64,000 bases of DNA, taken from NCBI RefSeq assembly GCF_042434095.1, contig NZ_JBHLUE010000001.1:124001-188000 (forward strand), given 5' to 3'. Of this stretch, positions 15,722 to 25,157 are shown piece by piece (the stretch's first letter is position 1; every line of letters begins with the position of its first letter). A program made the translations under genes and the position numbers. The notes beneath the pieces were generated by a model, which was not told the DNA's origin, did no database searches, and worked only from the letters and a program-made list of their open reading frames with translations. Source of the DNA: KBS50 sp042434095 (GTDB taxonomy: Bacteria; Actinomycetota; Actinomycetes; Mycobacteriales; Micromonosporaceae).

Positions 15722-16762
15722 TCAGTAGCGGACCGAGATGCGGCGGTCCGCCGCGTCGACCCGGACGGTGCCGCCGTACGGGAGGATCTGCTGCGGGTCG
15801 GTGTGCCCGATGTCGAGGTCGTACACCACGATCGCGTCCGGGGCGTACTCGTGCAGCGCGCGAGCCACGGCGGCCCGCTGCGCCTCGGCGTACGCCCGTT
15901 TCTCGGCGGCGGCCAGCGGGCGCGGGTGGTTCCACGCCTTGGCCCGGCCGACCAGCACAGCGGAGAACCCGGCCAGCAGGCCACGCTCGCCCATGTTCCG
16001 CAGGATCCGGTAGACCTCGGTGTCCGGCGGCATTTCCTCCGAGGTCTCGATGGCCAGCACGCAGCCGGCGTAGTCGGCGTTCGGCCCGACCCGCCCGGCG
16101 GCCAGCAGCCAGTGCAGGATCTCCAGGTTGCCGCCCCAGAGCGGCGCCTCCACCACGGTGGCCGGGCCGGACCAGCGCCAGCCCTCGGCCGGGAACATCG
16201 TCGGCTCGGTGCCGAGGTACGCGGGGTCACGCCAGTCGCCGGGCTCATCGGTCCACTCGGCCGGCGCGGTCAGCTCGTGCCAGCCGGAGGTGAACAGCGC
16301 GGCGCGCAGCGAGTCGAGGCTGACCGGGTGCGGCGCGCCCCCGCGGCCGAGGTGCACCAGCACCGATCCGCCGTGGTAGCTCACGACGCCCAGCCCGAAC
16401 AGGTGGTTCAGCAGGTTGGTGTTGTCCGAGTAGCCGAAGAACGGCTTGGGGTTGGCCCGCAGCACCGCGTCGTCCAGGTGCGGGATCACGGTGATCTGAT
16501 CGTCGCCGCCCACGGTGGCCAGCACCGCCGTGATCGACGGGTCGGCGAACGCGGCAACCAGGTCACGGGCCCGATCGGCCGGGTGGGCGCCCAGCACCCG
16601 GGTGGTGGGGTATTCGACCGGCTCCAGGCCGAGCTCGTCGCGCAGCCGGCGCAGGCCCAGCTCGTACACCTCGGGAAAGATCGCCGGCAGGCCGGCGGAC
16701 GGCGACACGACCGCGACCCGGTCGCCGGGGCGGGGCTTGGCGGGATAACTCGGCTGCGGCAT
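15722..16762 (-). CDS. S66 family peptidase (LD-carboxypeptidase / MccF-like)
   Basis: A 346-residue cytoplasmic serine peptidase of family S66. It opens with PRPGDRVAVVSPSAG, has the nucleophile in GYSDNTN (S112), and shows later family blocks (APLWGGNLEILHWLL, LAIETSEE, VYDLDIGHTDPQQILPYG) that hold the Glu and His of the triad. S66 members cleave LD-peptide bonds in murein tetrapeptides or, in the MccF branch, acyl-sulfamoyl-adenylates such as microcin C. The C-terminal sequence resembles the MccF-like branch, so a self-immunity or detoxification role is possible. ATG at 16762 is the family-typical start. It is divergent from the membrane protein at 16817. Confidence 0.88.
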   Translation of the reverse strand: MPQPSYPAKPRPGDRVAVVSPSAGLPAIFPEVYELGLRRLRDELGLEPVEYPTTRVLGAHPADRARDLVAAFADPSITAVLATVGGDDQITVIPHLDDAVLRANPKPFFGYSDNTNLLNHLFGLGVVSYHGGSVLVHLGRGGAPHPVSLDSLRAALFTSGWHELTAPAEWTDEPGDWRDPAYLGTEPTMFPAEGWRWSGPATVVEAPLWGGNLEILHWLLAAGRVGPNADYAGCVLAIETSEEMPPDTEVYRILRNMGERGLLAGFSAVLVGRAKAWNHPRPLAAAEKRAYAEAQRAAVARALHEYAPDAIVVYDLDIGHTDPQQILPYGGTVRVDAADRRISVRY

Positions 16763-16816
16763 ACCGGGAAAGCTATCGGCCGGCGCAAGCGGATAAACCT
16801 TCCATAAGCTACCGAA

Positions 16817-17872
16817 ATGAGCCACGAGTCGTCGCGCCGCCACGGGCGCTGGGGGCGGATCGCCGAACCGGTCCGGGACGCGGCCTTCCGGCGCACGCTG
16901 CTGCGCGGCGCCACCCTGCTGCTGGGCACCCTGGTGATCACCACGGCCTTCATCGCCGCGTACGCGGGGGCGCTGCACAACCCGCGCCCGCGTGCCCTTC
17001 CGGTCGCGGTCGCCGCCGGCGACGGGCCCGCACACCAACTGCTGGCGGGGGTACGCGCGCGCACGACCGCGGTACGGGAGATCACGTACGCCTCGCCGGC
17101 CGCCGCCAACGACGCCCTCGGGGCCCGGGACGTCTACGCGGTCCTCGCCAGCGGCCCGGGCGGGCTCACCCTGCGCACGGCCAGCGCCGGCAGCCCGGCC
17201 GCCGCCGAGGCCGTCACAGGCGTGATCGGCGCCGCGGCGCAGACCGCCGGCGCACCCCTATCGGTCACCGACGCCTACCCGACCTCGTCGGACGACCGGC
17301 GCGGCCTGGTCCCGTTCTACCTGGCGATCGGGCTGGTCCTCGGCGGCTACCTGGGTACCGCCGCGCTCGGCATCTCGCTCGGCACGGTTCCCCGCACGCT
17401 CGGCCGGGCCACGCTGCGGGTGGCCGCGTTCGCGATCTACTCGGTGCTGCTCGGGCTGTCCGGTTGGCTGGTCACCGGCCCGGCGCTCGGCGTCTTCACC
17501 CGGCACGGCGCCAGCGTGGCCGGCGCCGGCATGCTGATCGCGTTCGCGGCGGCCATGGTGGCCGCCGCCGCCCAGGGCTGGCTCGGGATGGTCGGCACCG
17601 GGCTGGTGATCCTGCTGCTGGTGGTGCTCGGCAACCCCGGCTCCGGTGGGGTCTACGCGCCCGAGTTCCTGCCCGGCCCGTTCGGCAGCATGCACCGGTG
17701 GAACATTCCCGGCCTGGCCACCGATCTGATCAAGTCGGTGGCGTACTTCCCCGCCCGGGCCGCGCACTGGCCGCTGCTGGAACTGGCGCTGTGGGCGCTG
17801 GCCGGCCTGCTCGCGCTGCTGGTGGCGACCCGGGTGGTCGGCGGCGGGGCGGCGCCCCGACATGAGCGCTAG
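16817..17872 (+). CDS. ABC-2/YhgE-like membrane protein with large extracytoplasmic loop
   Basis: A 351-residue protein with one N-terminal membrane segment (LLLGTLVITTAFIAAYAG), a soluble loop of about 140 residues (PVAVAAGDGPAHQLL to VTDAYPTSSDD), then five more hydrophobic segments. This topology is that of ABC-2-type or YhgE/Pip-domain (DUF3533) membrane proteins. No ATPase is adjacent. Substrate and function are unknown. It starts at ATG 16817, 54 bases from the divergent S66 peptidase, so the two share a promoter region. Confidence 0.75.
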   Translation: MSHESSRRHGRWGRIAEPVRDAAFRRTLLRGATLLLGTLVITTAFIAAYAGALHNPRPRALPVAVAAGDGPAHQLLAGVRARTTAVREITYASPAAANDALGARDVYAVLASGPGGLTLRTASAGSPAAAEAVTGVIGAAAQTAGAPLSVTDAYPTSSDDRRGLVPFYLAIGLVLGGYLGTAALGISLGTVPRTLGRATLRVAAFAIYSVLLGLSGWLVTGPALGVFTRHGASVAGAGMLIAFAAAMVAAAAQGWLGMVGTGLVILLLVVLGNPGSGGVYAPEFLPGPFGSMHRWNIPGLATDLIKSVAYFPARAAHWPLLELALWALAGLLALLVATRVVGGGAAPRHER

Positions 17873-17985
17873 ACCGCGTCCCGGGTGGCCGCCCGGAGAC
17901 CGGCACATCCCCGGCAGAGGTCCGGGCGATACCATCACTTCCTGTCGGACAGCGCAGTCCTTCGTACCAACGTAAGGAGCGCACG

Positions 17986-20772
17986 ATGACCGACCACCAT
18001 CACCCCGACGGTCCCGACGCCGCCCTGCGGGCGGACATCCGCCGCCTCGGCACCCTGCTCGGGCAGACGCTGGCCCGCCAGGAGGGTCCGCCGCTGCTCG
18101 ACCTCGTCGAGGAGATCCGGGCGCTGGTCCGGACCGACGCCGAGGCCGCGGCCGCCCGCCTCGGGGCGATGGACATCGCCACCGGCACCAAGCTGGCCCG
18201 CGCCTTCTCCACCTACTTCCACCTGGCCAACATCACCGAGCAGGTGCACCGGGCCCGGGACCTGCGCCGGCAGCGGGCGGTCAACGGCGGCTGGCTGGAC
18301 CAGGCGGCCACGCTGATCGCCGAGCGCGCGGTGCCGGCCGACGAGATCGCCGAGTCGGCCCGGCGGCTGGCCGTGCGGCCCGTCTTCACCGCCCACCCCA
18401 CCGAGGCCGCCCGCCGGTCCATCCTCACCAAGCTGCGGGCCATCGCCGACGAACTGGACGCCGAGGCGTCCGCCGCGATCCTCTACGGCGCCGCCGACGA
18501 GGGCCCGGCCAACCGCCGGCTGGCCGAGCTGCTCGACCTGCTGTGGCAGACCGACGAGCTGCGGCTGGACCGTCCCGACCCGACCGACGAGGCCCGCAAC
18601 GCCATCTACTACCTGCGGGACCTGTACGCCGAGGCGGCGCCGCAGGTGCTGGACAACCTCGCCGACACGCTGCGCGGGCTGGGTGTGGAGACCCCGCCGA
18701 CGGCCCGGCCACTCACCTTCGGCACCTGGATCGGCGGCGACCGGGACGGCAACCCGTTCGTCACCCCTCAGGTCACCCGGGAGGTGCTGCACATCCAGCA
18801 CGAGCACGGGCTGAGCGCCACCGAACGCGCCATGGAGGCGCTGATCAAGGAGGTGTCGGTGTCCCGCCGGCTGCGCGGGGTCTCGCTCGACCTGTCGGCC
18901 AGCCTGGCCAAGGATCTGGACGCGCTGCCCGAGGTGGCCGACCGGTTCCGCCGGACGAACGCCGAGGAGCCCTACCGGTTGAAGGCGCGGTGCGTGCTGG
19001 CCAAGCTCGCCAACACCCGCCGCCGGCTGCGGCAGGGCACCGCCCACACGCCGGGCCGGGACTATCGCGGCACCGCCGAGCTGATCGCCGACCTGGAGCT
19101 GATGCGGGCGTCGCTGGCCCGCAACTCCGGTCAGCTCACCGCCATGGGCCGGCTGGCCTCGGTGATCAGGACCATCTCCAGCTTCGGGCTGCACCTGGCC
19201 ACCATGGACATCCGGGAGCACGCCGAGGCGCACCACGCCGTGCTGGCCCAGTTCTACCAGCAGGTGGGCGAGGCGACCGACTACACCGGGCTGAGCCGTA
19301 CCGAGCGGACCAAGCTGCTGTCCGAGGAGCTGACCGGGCGGCGCCCGCTGGCCGCCATGGCCACCCCGCTCAGCGAGGCCGCGCGCAAGACGTTCGACGT
19401 CTTCGCGGCCGTCCGCGAGGCGCAGGACCGGTTCGGCGACGAGGTCATCGAGTCGTACGTCATCTCCATGACCCTCGGCGTGGACGACGTGCTGGCGGCC
19501 GTGGTGCTGGCCCGGGAGGCCGGGCTGGTGGACGTGCACAGCGGGCGGGCCCGGATCGGCTTCGTGCCGCTGCTGGAGACGCCTGCCGAGCTGAACGCCG
19601 GCGGCGAGATCCTCGACGAGCTGCTGTCGCTGCCCGCGTACCGGGCCGTGGTGGCGGCCCGCGGCGACGTGCAGGAGGTGATGCTCGGCTACTCCGACTC
19701 CAACAAGGAGGCCGGCATCACCACCTCGCAGTGGTCGATCCACCGGGCCCAGCGCGCGCTGCGGGACATCGCCGCCCGGCACGGCGTACGGCTGCGGCTG
19801 TTCCACGGCCGCGGCGGCACGGTCGGTCGGGGCGGCGGCCCCACGCACGAGGCGATCCTGGCCCAGCCGTACGGGACGCTGGACGGCGCCATCAAGGTCA
19901 CCGAGCAGGGCGAGGTGATCTCCGACAAGTACACCCTGCCCTCCCTTGCCCGGGAGAACCTCGAGCTCACCATCGCGGCCGTGTTGCAGAGCGCCCTGCT
20001 GCACACCGCTCCGCGGCAGCCGGCCGAACAGCTGGAACGCTGGGACGCGGCCATGGACACCGTCTCCGACGCGGCATACCGGGCCTACCGAGCCCTGGTG
20101 GAGAATCCGGACCTGGCCGCGTACTTCTGGGCGGCCACCCCCACGGAGCTGCTCGGAGCGCTGAACATCGGCTCCCGGCCGGCGAAGCGGCCCAACACCG
20201 GGGCCGGGCTGTCCGGGCTGCGCGCGATCCCGTGGGTGTTCGGCTGGACGCAGACGCGCCAGATCGTGCCCGGCTGGTTCGGCGTGGGCACCGGGCTGGC
20301 CGCGGCCCGCGCGGCGGGCCTCGGCGACATCCTGGCCGAGATGCACCGCAGCTGGCACTTCTTCCGGACGTTCCTGTCGAACGTCGAGATGATGCTGACC
20401 AAGACCGACCTGACCATCGCCCAGCGGTACGTGGAGACGCTGGTACCGGAGAACCTCCACCCGATCTTCGACACGATCTCCGCGGAGTACGAGCTGACCA
20501 AGCGGGAGGTGCTGGCCATCACGGCCTCCCCGGCGCTGCTGGAGAACTCCCCGGTGCTGCAACGCACGCTCGCGGTCCGGGACACCTACCTGCGGCCGCT
20601 GCACCACCTGCAGGTGGCGCTGCTGCGGCAGTACCGCGAATCCGGGCTGGCCGGGCGCGCGGTGGCCACCGCGCCGGGCGGCCGGCGCGCCCCGGGCGAC
20701 GGCACCGCGCTGGAGCGCGCCCTGCTCACCACCGTCAACGGCATCGCCGCCGGCATGCGCAACACCGGCTGA
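17986..20772 (+). CDS. ppc: phosphoenolpyruvate carboxylase
   Basis: A 928-residue PEP carboxylase, which converts PEP and bicarbonate to oxaloacetate and so replenishes the TCA cycle. The catalytic histidine lies in FTAHPTEAARRS (about residue 137), the glycine-rich loop in FHGRGGTVGRGGGP (about 605-618), and further family signatures are GTWIGGDRDGNPFV and GYSDSNKEAG. The C-terminus (NGIAAGMRNTG) is the conserved family end. AAGGAG upstream of ATG 17986 fixes the start. A 54-bp palindromic element begins three bases after the stop. Confidence 0.97.
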   Translation: MTDHHHPDGPDAALRADIRRLGTLLGQTLARQEGPPLLDLVEEIRALVRTDAEAAAARLGAMDIATGTKLARAFSTYFHLANITEQVHRARDLRRQRAVNGGWLDQAATLIAERAVPADEIAESARRLAVRPVFTAHPTEAARRSILTKLRAIADELDAEASAAILYGAADEGPANRRLAELLDLLWQTDELRLDRPDPTDEARNAIYYLRDLYAEAAPQVLDNLADTLRGLGVETPPTARPLTFGTWIGGDRDGNPFVTPQVTREVLHIQHEHGLSATERAMEALIKEVSVSRRLRGVSLDLSASLAKDLDALPEVADRFRRTNAEEPYRLKARCVLAKLANTRRRLRQGTAHTPGRDYRGTAELIADLELMRASLARNSGQLTAMGRLASVIRTISSFGLHLATMDIREHAEAHHAVLAQFYQQVGEATDYTGLSRTERTKLLSEELTGRRPLAAMATPLSEAARKTFDVFAAVREAQDRFGDEVIESYVISMTLGVDDVLAAVVLAREAGLVDVHSGRARIGFVPLLETPAELNAGGEILDELLSLPAYRAVVAARGDVQEVMLGYSDSNKEAGITTSQWSIHRAQRALRDIAARHGVRLRLFHGRGGTVGRGGGPTHEAILAQPYGTLDGAIKVTEQGEVISDKYTLPSLARENLELTIAAVLQSALLHTAPRQPAEQLERWDAAMDTVSDAAYRAYRALVENPDLAAYFWAATPTELLGALNIGSRPAKRPNTGAGLSGLRAIPWVFGWTQTRQIVPGWFGVGTGLAAARAAGLGDILAEMHRSWHFFRTFLSNVEMMLTKTDLTIAQRYVETLVPENLHPIFDTISAEYELTKREVLAITASPALLENSPVLQRTLAVRDTYLRPLHHLQVALLRQYRESGLAGRAVATAPGGRRAPGDGTALERALLTTVNGIAAGMRNTG

Positions 20773-20775
20773 GGG

Positions 20776-20829
20776 GTAAGGAAGGGCCCCTTCTTATCGT
20801 TTCTTGTATAGGAAGGGCCCCTTGTTAAC
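20776..20829 (+). repeat. 54-bp palindromic gene-end element, copy 1
   Basis: It starts GTAAGGAAGGGCCCCTT three bases after the ppc stop and ends GTTAAC. The two arms can pair over about 19 of 22 positions around a T-rich loop. It lies between convergent ppc and the SDR gene and is a probable terminator. Five related copies follow in the next 12.4 kb. Confidence 0.9.
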
Positions 20830-20853
20830 GCCGCCGCCCGCCCGGCGGTGCGC

Positions 20854-21555
20854 TCAGTTCTGTTGGCCGGTGGGGCGGACGACGACGGTGTTCACGTCCA
20901 CGCGCGCCGGCTGGTCGATCGTCCAGGCGATTGCCTGGGCGATCTGGTCGGCGGTCAGCAGGGCCGTGCCCTGCGCTCCGCCCAGATCGTCCCAGAACGG
21001 CGTGTCGATCCGGCCGGGAGCGATCAGGGTGACCCCGACACCGTCCCCGGTGACCAACCGCCGGACGTTCTCGGCCAGCCCGGTCACCGCCCACTTCGTC
21101 GCGCCGTACACGTTTCCGGGGCTGCCGATCAGCCCGGCCACGCTGCCCACCAGCACGATGCGCCCCTGCGTCTCCCGCAGCGCCGGCAACGCGTACCGGA
21201 CCAGCAGCGCGGGCCCGAGCACGTTGGTCAGCACCATTTCCCGCCATTGGGCGGGGTCGCCGTCGGCGATCGTGTCGCGGGTGGCGAAGCCGGCGTTCGC
21301 GATCGCCACGTCCAACCGGCCGTACCGGTCCAGGACGGCTGCGACGGCGCGCTCGACATCGGGTGCGTTGCTCGCATCGCCGGGCAGGGTCAGCAACTCC
21401 GCGGGATTGCCGAGCGAATCGGCGAACCGCTTGAGTCGGCCGGCGTCCCGGCCCGTGATGGCAAGCCGGTGGCCCTTACCGAGCAGGTCGCGGGTGACCG
21501 ATGCCCCGATCCCGCTTGATCCACCGGTAATCAGGGTTACCAATGATCCGTTCAT
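20854..21555 (-). CDS. short-chain dehydrogenase/reductase (classical SDR)
   Basis: A 233-residue classical SDR. The cofactor motif is TGGSSGIG (10-17), the structural NAG is at 87-89, and the catalytic residues are S138, Y150 and K154 (YGATK). TGRDAGR after the second strand suggests NADP(H) preference. The C-terminal part (APGRIDTPFW, NTVVVRPTGQ) is like bacterial YdfG/serine-dehydrogenase-type SDRs. The substrate is unknown. ATG at 21555 is preferred. The gene is flanked by two inverted copies of the 54-bp element. Confidence 0.9.
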   Translation of the reverse strand: MNGSLVTLITGGSSGIGASVTRDLLGKGHRLAITGRDAGRLKRFADSLGNPAELLTLPGDASNAPDVERAVAAVLDRYGRLDVAIANAGFATRDTIADGDPAQWREMVLTNVLGPALLVRYALPALRETQGRIVLVGSVAGLIGSPGNVYGATKWAVTGLAENVRRLVTGDGVGVTLIAPGRIDTPFWDDLGGAQGTALLTADQIAQAIAWTIDQPARVDVNTVVVRPTGQQN

Positions 21556-21596
21556 GCGGACCACCCTAGGAGTTCGAGTGGACACGAAGTCAACGC

Positions 21597-21650
21597 GTTA
21601 AGAAGGGCCCCCTGCTATACAAAAAGCGATAAGAAGGGGCCCTTCCTTAC
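21597..21650 (-). repeat. 54-bp palindromic gene-end element, copy 2
   Basis: On the minus strand it reads GTAAGGAAGGGCCCCTT directly after the TGA of the last ABC operon gene, with one base between. It ends GTTAAC at 21597. It is the probable terminator of the four-gene ABC operon. Confidence 0.9.
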
Positions 21651-21651
21651 C

Positions 21652-22365
21652 TCAGCTGGTCTCGCCGGGCTGGCTGAAGTTGCGGAGGCGTTCGATGGCT
21701 AGGGCGGTGAAGCCGACCACGATCACGGCCGTCATGATCAGCGCCACCGGCAGCGACACGTTGTGCTTCAACAGCTCGGTGGGGGCGATCCGGTCGGTGA
21801 TGGTGAGCACGTACTGCTGGATGGAGAGCACGGCCGTGCCGCTCACCAGGTTGGTCAGCAGGCCCTCCCAGATCAGCACATAGACCAGGCCGAGCAGCAC
21901 CGGCCGGCGGGTGAGCAGGCTGAGCGCCAGGAACAGCGCCGAGTACGCCAGCGCGCCCACCGCGCCGGCCGCGGCGAGTCCCAGGCCGAGGCGTACGGAA
22001 TGGGCGAGCACGCCCCCGACGTACAGCGGGATGCCCGCGGTCAGCGCCGTGACCCCGGTGGCCACCGCGAGCTTCGGCAGGATGATCTGCCACCGCGGGA
22101 TCGGCTTGGTGAGGATGTGCACGATCGTGCCGTCCTCGATCTCCGAGCCGAGCACGCCGGTGCCGACGATCAGCGAGACGACCGGCAGCACCACGGCCAG
22201 GCCGAGGCCGACCAGGACCGGTTGGGCCCACTGGCCCGGGTCGACGCCGGCCGAGCGGGCCACCACGGCCAGCACCACCAGCAGCGCCGGCAGCGGAAGC
22301 AGCAGCAGGAACCGGCGCCGGCCCAGCAGCCCCCGGGTGGTGATCCAGGCGATGGTCGCGTTCAT
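21652..22365 (-). CDS. ABC-2 type transporter permease
   Basis: A 237-residue membrane protein with about six hydrophobic segments and the ABC-2 permease segment GTGVLGSEIEDGTIVHILTKPIPR, which is the conserved cytoplasmic coupling region of this family. It is the last gene of a minus-strand operon (ATPase - permease - ATPase - permease), starting 7 bases after the second ATPase. Such pairs usually export small molecules or peptides or confer resistance. The substrate cannot be told from sequence. A 54-bp palindromic element directly follows. Confidence 0.88.
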   Translation of the reverse strand: MNATIAWITTRGLLGRRRFLLLLPLPALLVVLAVVARSAGVDPGQWAQPVLVGLGLAVVLPVVSLIVGTGVLGSEIEDGTIVHILTKPIPRWQIILPKLAVATGVTALTAGIPLYVGGVLAHSVRLGLGLAAAGAVGALAYSALFLALSLLTRRPVLLGLVYVLIWEGLLTNLVSGTAVLSIQQYVLTITDRIAPTELLKHNVSLPVALIMTAVIVVGFTALAIERLRNFSQPGETS

Positions 22366-22372
22366 GGTGTGG

Positions 22373-23338
22373 TCATGCCTCCACGAGGTAGGAGAAGACG
22401 CTCTCCAGGGACTCGTCCGACGGGATCAGGCGACGGACCCGGATGCCGGAGCGCAGCGCCAACTTGGGCAGCGCCCGGGTGAAGCTGCCGTAGTCGCCGG
22501 CCCGCACGGTCAGGCCGGTGCGGTCCAGCTCCACCCCGGTCACCGACGGCTCGGCCATCAGGGCCACGGCCAGCGCCCGGTCGTCGGTGGACTGGACGAC
22601 GAAGACGTGCGGCCGGTTGGTCATCAGCCGGCGGATGGTCCGGAAGTCACCGGAGGCGGCCAGCCGCCCGGCCACGATCACCTGGACCGTGCCGGAGAGC
22701 TGCTCGACCTCCTCGAGAATGTGCGAGCTGAACAGGATCGTCCGGCCGGCGCCGCCGAGGGTGTGCAGCAGCTCCATCATGTGCAACCGCTGCCGCGGGT
22801 CCATCCCGTTGAACGGCTCGTCGAGCAGCAGCACGTCCGGGTCGTGCACCAGCGCGGCGGCCACCCGGATGCGCTGCCGCATGCCCTTCGAGTACGTCTC
22901 GATCCGCCGGTCCTGGGCCGGGGTCATCTCGACCAGCTCGACCGCCCGCCGGGCCGCGGCCGCCGGCTCGGCCAGCCGGTGCAGCCGGGCGCTGGCCAGC
23001 ACGAACTCGTACCCGGTGAGGAACGTGTGCACGGCCTCCCGCTCGCTGACCAGGCCGAGCCGGCGGTACACGTCCGGGTTGCGCCAGGTCGGCTCGCCGC
23101 CGAGGGTGACCCGACCGCGCGACGGGGCCAGGAAGCCGGCCATCATGTGCAGCAGCGTGGTCTTGCCGGCGCCGTTCGGCCCGAGCAGGCCGGTCACGCC
23201 GGGTCCGAGCGTCATGGTGATGTCGTTGACCGCCACCACGTTGCCGTACCAGCGGGACACCCCGGCCAGCTCCACCAGGGTCGGTGCGGCGACCGGCCGG
23301 CCGTCGACGGGCGCCGGGGTCATGGAAGCGGTGCTCAT
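22373..23338 (-). CDS. ABC transporter ATP-binding protein
   Basis: A 321-residue ATPase. Walker A is GPNGAGKT (near residue 55), the signature is YSKGMRQR, Walker B is VLLLDEPFNGMDP, and the H-loop is FSSHILEEV. A roughly 90-residue C-terminal extension follows, as in CcmA/NatA-like drug or peptide exporters. The ATG overlaps the TGA of the upstream permease (ATGA), so translation is coupled. It pairs with the permease at 21652-22365. Confidence 0.92.
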   Translation of the reverse strand: MSTASMTPAPVDGRPVAAPTLVELAGVSRWYGNVVAVNDITMTLGPGVTGLLGPNGAGKTTLLHMMAGFLAPSRGRVTLGGEPTWRNPDVYRRLGLVSEREAVHTFLTGYEFVLASARLHRLAEPAAAARRAVELVEMTPAQDRRIETYSKGMRQRIRVAAALVHDPDVLLLDEPFNGMDPRQRLHMMELLHTLGGAGRTILFSSHILEEVEQLSGTVQVIVAGRLAASGDFRTIRRLMTNRPHVFVVQSTDDRALAVALMAEPSVTGVELDRTGLTVRAGDYGSFTRALPKLALRSGIRVRRLIPSDESLESVFSYLVEA

Positions 23339-24237
23339 CGGGCGGCGACCTTCCGGTAGCGGAGCAGCAGCAGGGCGACGCAGCCGACCACCAGGATCAG
23401 GGCGACCGCGCCGTACACCGGGCCGAAGTCGCCGATCGGCAGCAGCTGCCGGTTGTTGGCGGAGAGCACGCCGCGGAACAGCCAGGCGCCCACCCCGGCG
23501 ATCAGGCTGCTCGGCGAGGCGAGCCCGGCGAGCTGGTTGGCGGTCTGCGAGGGCAGCACCGACAGCACGCCAACCACCGGAGTGGTCATCAGGAAGACCG
23601 CCACCACCGCGCCCGCGGCGATGGCCCGCTTGCCGGTCAGGGCGGCCACCAGCAGCGAGATGGCGGCGAAGACCAGGGCCCAGATGCCGGCGTAGAGCAG
23701 CCCCGGCACCAGGTCGGTGAACTCGTCCCAGGCCCCGTGCATCCCCTTGCCGGTGGAGAACGCCGCCCCGATGAACATCAGCACCTGCGGACCGCCCAGC
23801 AGCAGCCACACCGCGGTCGCCAGCGCGGCGAACTTGGCCAGCGCGTAGTCGGAGCGGGCCAGCGGCCGGGAGAAGTACAGCGGCAGGACGCCGCTGCGCA
23901 GGTCCCGGGAGACCAGCTCCGGGGCGACCACGGCCACGAAGAAGATGACCAGCCAGCTCAGCGAGTCGGCGAACTGGGCGTAGCTCAGCACCACCTGGCC
24001 GAGCCGGGCGCGGATCGCGATGAGCACGGCCGCCACCACGGTCACGATGCCGACGATCAGCCAGGGGAAGATCTTTGCCTTGGCGCTGCGGCCCAGCCCG
24101 AAGGACGTGCGCAGGGCGTGCACGTACAGCGCGGCCACGATGTGCCGGCGGCCGAGCCGCGGGCCCGCGTACCGGCGGTAACCGATGTCGTGGATCACGC
24201 CGTCCGGAGCGGCGGCGCGAACCTCAGCCGTTGACAC
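23335..24237 (-). CDS. ABC transporter permease
   Basis: A 300-residue membrane protein. The N-terminal cytoplasmic part (IHDIGYRRYAGPRLGRR) is typical of actinobacterial ABC-2 permeases. The coupling segment APELVSRDLRSGVLPLYFSRPL is followed by several hydrophobic helices. The GTG start at 24237 overlaps the end of the upstream ATPase by 14 bases, so expression is coupled. It is the partner of the ATPase at 24224-25144. Confidence 0.9.
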   Translation of the reverse strand: MSTAEVRAAAPDGVIHDIGYRRYAGPRLGRRHIVAALYVHALRTSFGLGRSAKAKIFPWLIVGIVTVVAAVLIAIRARLGQVVLSYAQFADSLSWLVIFFVAVVAPELVSRDLRSGVLPLYFSRPLARSDYALAKFAALATAVWLLLGGPQVLMFIGAAFSTGKGMHGAWDEFTDLVPGLLYAGIWALVFAAISLLVAALTGKRAIAAGAVVAVFLMTTPVVGVLSVLPSQTANQLAGLASPSSLIAGVGAWLFRGVLSANNRQLLPIGDFGPVYGAVALILVVGCVALLLLRYRKVAAR

Positions 24238-25144
24238 TGGCGGCCTCCTTGCTGGCGAACAGCTCGGCCACCCGGTGCCGGCGCTGGTCGAGACGGTGCA
24301 GCGGCAGGTCCAGGTCGGCCACCGCGGTGAGGATCAGGTCGTACGTCTGCTCCGCCTCGAGCGGGACGAGCAGCAATCGGCCCTCCCGGCTCACCCGCAG
24401 GCGCAGCTCGGTCAGCCGGGCCGCCAGCTCCTCGGTGCCCTCGCTCACCTCGATCGACAGCACGTCGGTGGCCGAGGTCATGGTGGCCATGTTGGCCGAG
24501 CGCAGCAGCCGGCCGCCCTCGATGGCCACCAGCGCGTCGCAGATCCGCTCCACCTCGCCCAGCAGGTGCGAGCAGACCACCACGGAGATGCCGAACTCGG
24601 TGCCGATCCGGTGGATCAGGGTGAGCATGGCCTCCCGGCCGGCCGGGTCGAGCCCGTTGGTCGGCTCGTCCAGCAACAGCAGGTCCGGATCGTGCACCAG
24701 CGCCTGGGCCAGCTTCACCCGCTGCTTCATGCCGGTCGAGTAGCCGCCGATCTGCCGGTAGCGCTCCTCGTACAGGCCGACGTGCCGGAGCGCCTCGGAG
24801 GCCCGCTCCCGGGCGGCGGTCTTGGGCAGGCCGCCGATCCGACCCATGTGGGTGACGAACTCCGCGGCGCTCAGGTCGGGCGGCAGGCAGTCGTGCTCGG
24901 GCATGTATCCCACCCGCGTCCGCACGGCGGCCGGGTCGGTGACCGGGTCGATGCCGAGCACCCGGGCCGAGCCGCTGGTCGGCGGCAACAGGCCCAGCAT
25001 GATCTTGATGAAGGTTGACTTGCCGGCGCCGTTCGCGCCGACCAACCCGACGATGCCGGGCTCGACCGCGACCGTGAGGTCGGCCAGCGCGGTCACCCGC
25101 CCGCCGTACGTCTTGGTCAGCGACTGGGTCGCGAGAACTGTCAC
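24224..25144 (-). CDS. ABC transporter ATP-binding protein, first gene of the operon
   Basis: A 306-residue ATPase. Walker A is GANGAGKST, the signature is YSTGMKQR, Walker B is LLLLDEPTNGLDP, and the switch histidine is in CSHLLGEV. The C-terminal 80 residues form a regulatory extension. GTG at 25144 has no ribosome-binding site. TAGGCT, a good -10 box, ends 7 bases upstream, so the operon mRNA is probably leaderless. Frames further upstream are not supported. Four overlapping genes (24224-25144 to 21652-22365) form one transport operon of unknown substrate. Confidence 0.9.
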   Translation of the reverse strand: MTVLATQSLTKTYGGRVTALADLTVAVEPGIVGLVGANGAGKSTFIKIMLGLLPPTSGSARVLGIDPVTDPAAVRTRVGYMPEHDCLPPDLSAAEFVTHMGRIGGLPKTAARERASEALRHVGLYEERYRQIGGYSTGMKQRVKLAQALVHDPDLLLLDEPTNGLDPAGREAMLTLIHRIGTEFGISVVVCSHLLGEVERICDALVAIEGGRLLRSANMATMTSATDVLSIEVSEGTEELAARLTELRLRVSREGRLLLVPLEAEQTYDLILTAVADLDLPLHRLDQRRHRVAELFASKEAASVNG

Positions 25145-25151
25145 GTCGAAC

Positions 25152-25157
25152 AGCCTA
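25152..25157 (-). promoter_or_regulatory. candidate -10 box for a leaderless ABC operon mRNA
   Basis: On the minus strand TAGGCT ends 7 bases before the GTG start at 25144, the distance expected when transcription starts on the initiation codon. There is no Shine-Dalgarno sequence. Confidence 0.4.

Noticed and set aside
17935..20607. Long minus-strand frame opposite ppc
   Set aside because: Antisense shadow of PEP carboxylase with biased composition and no RBS.
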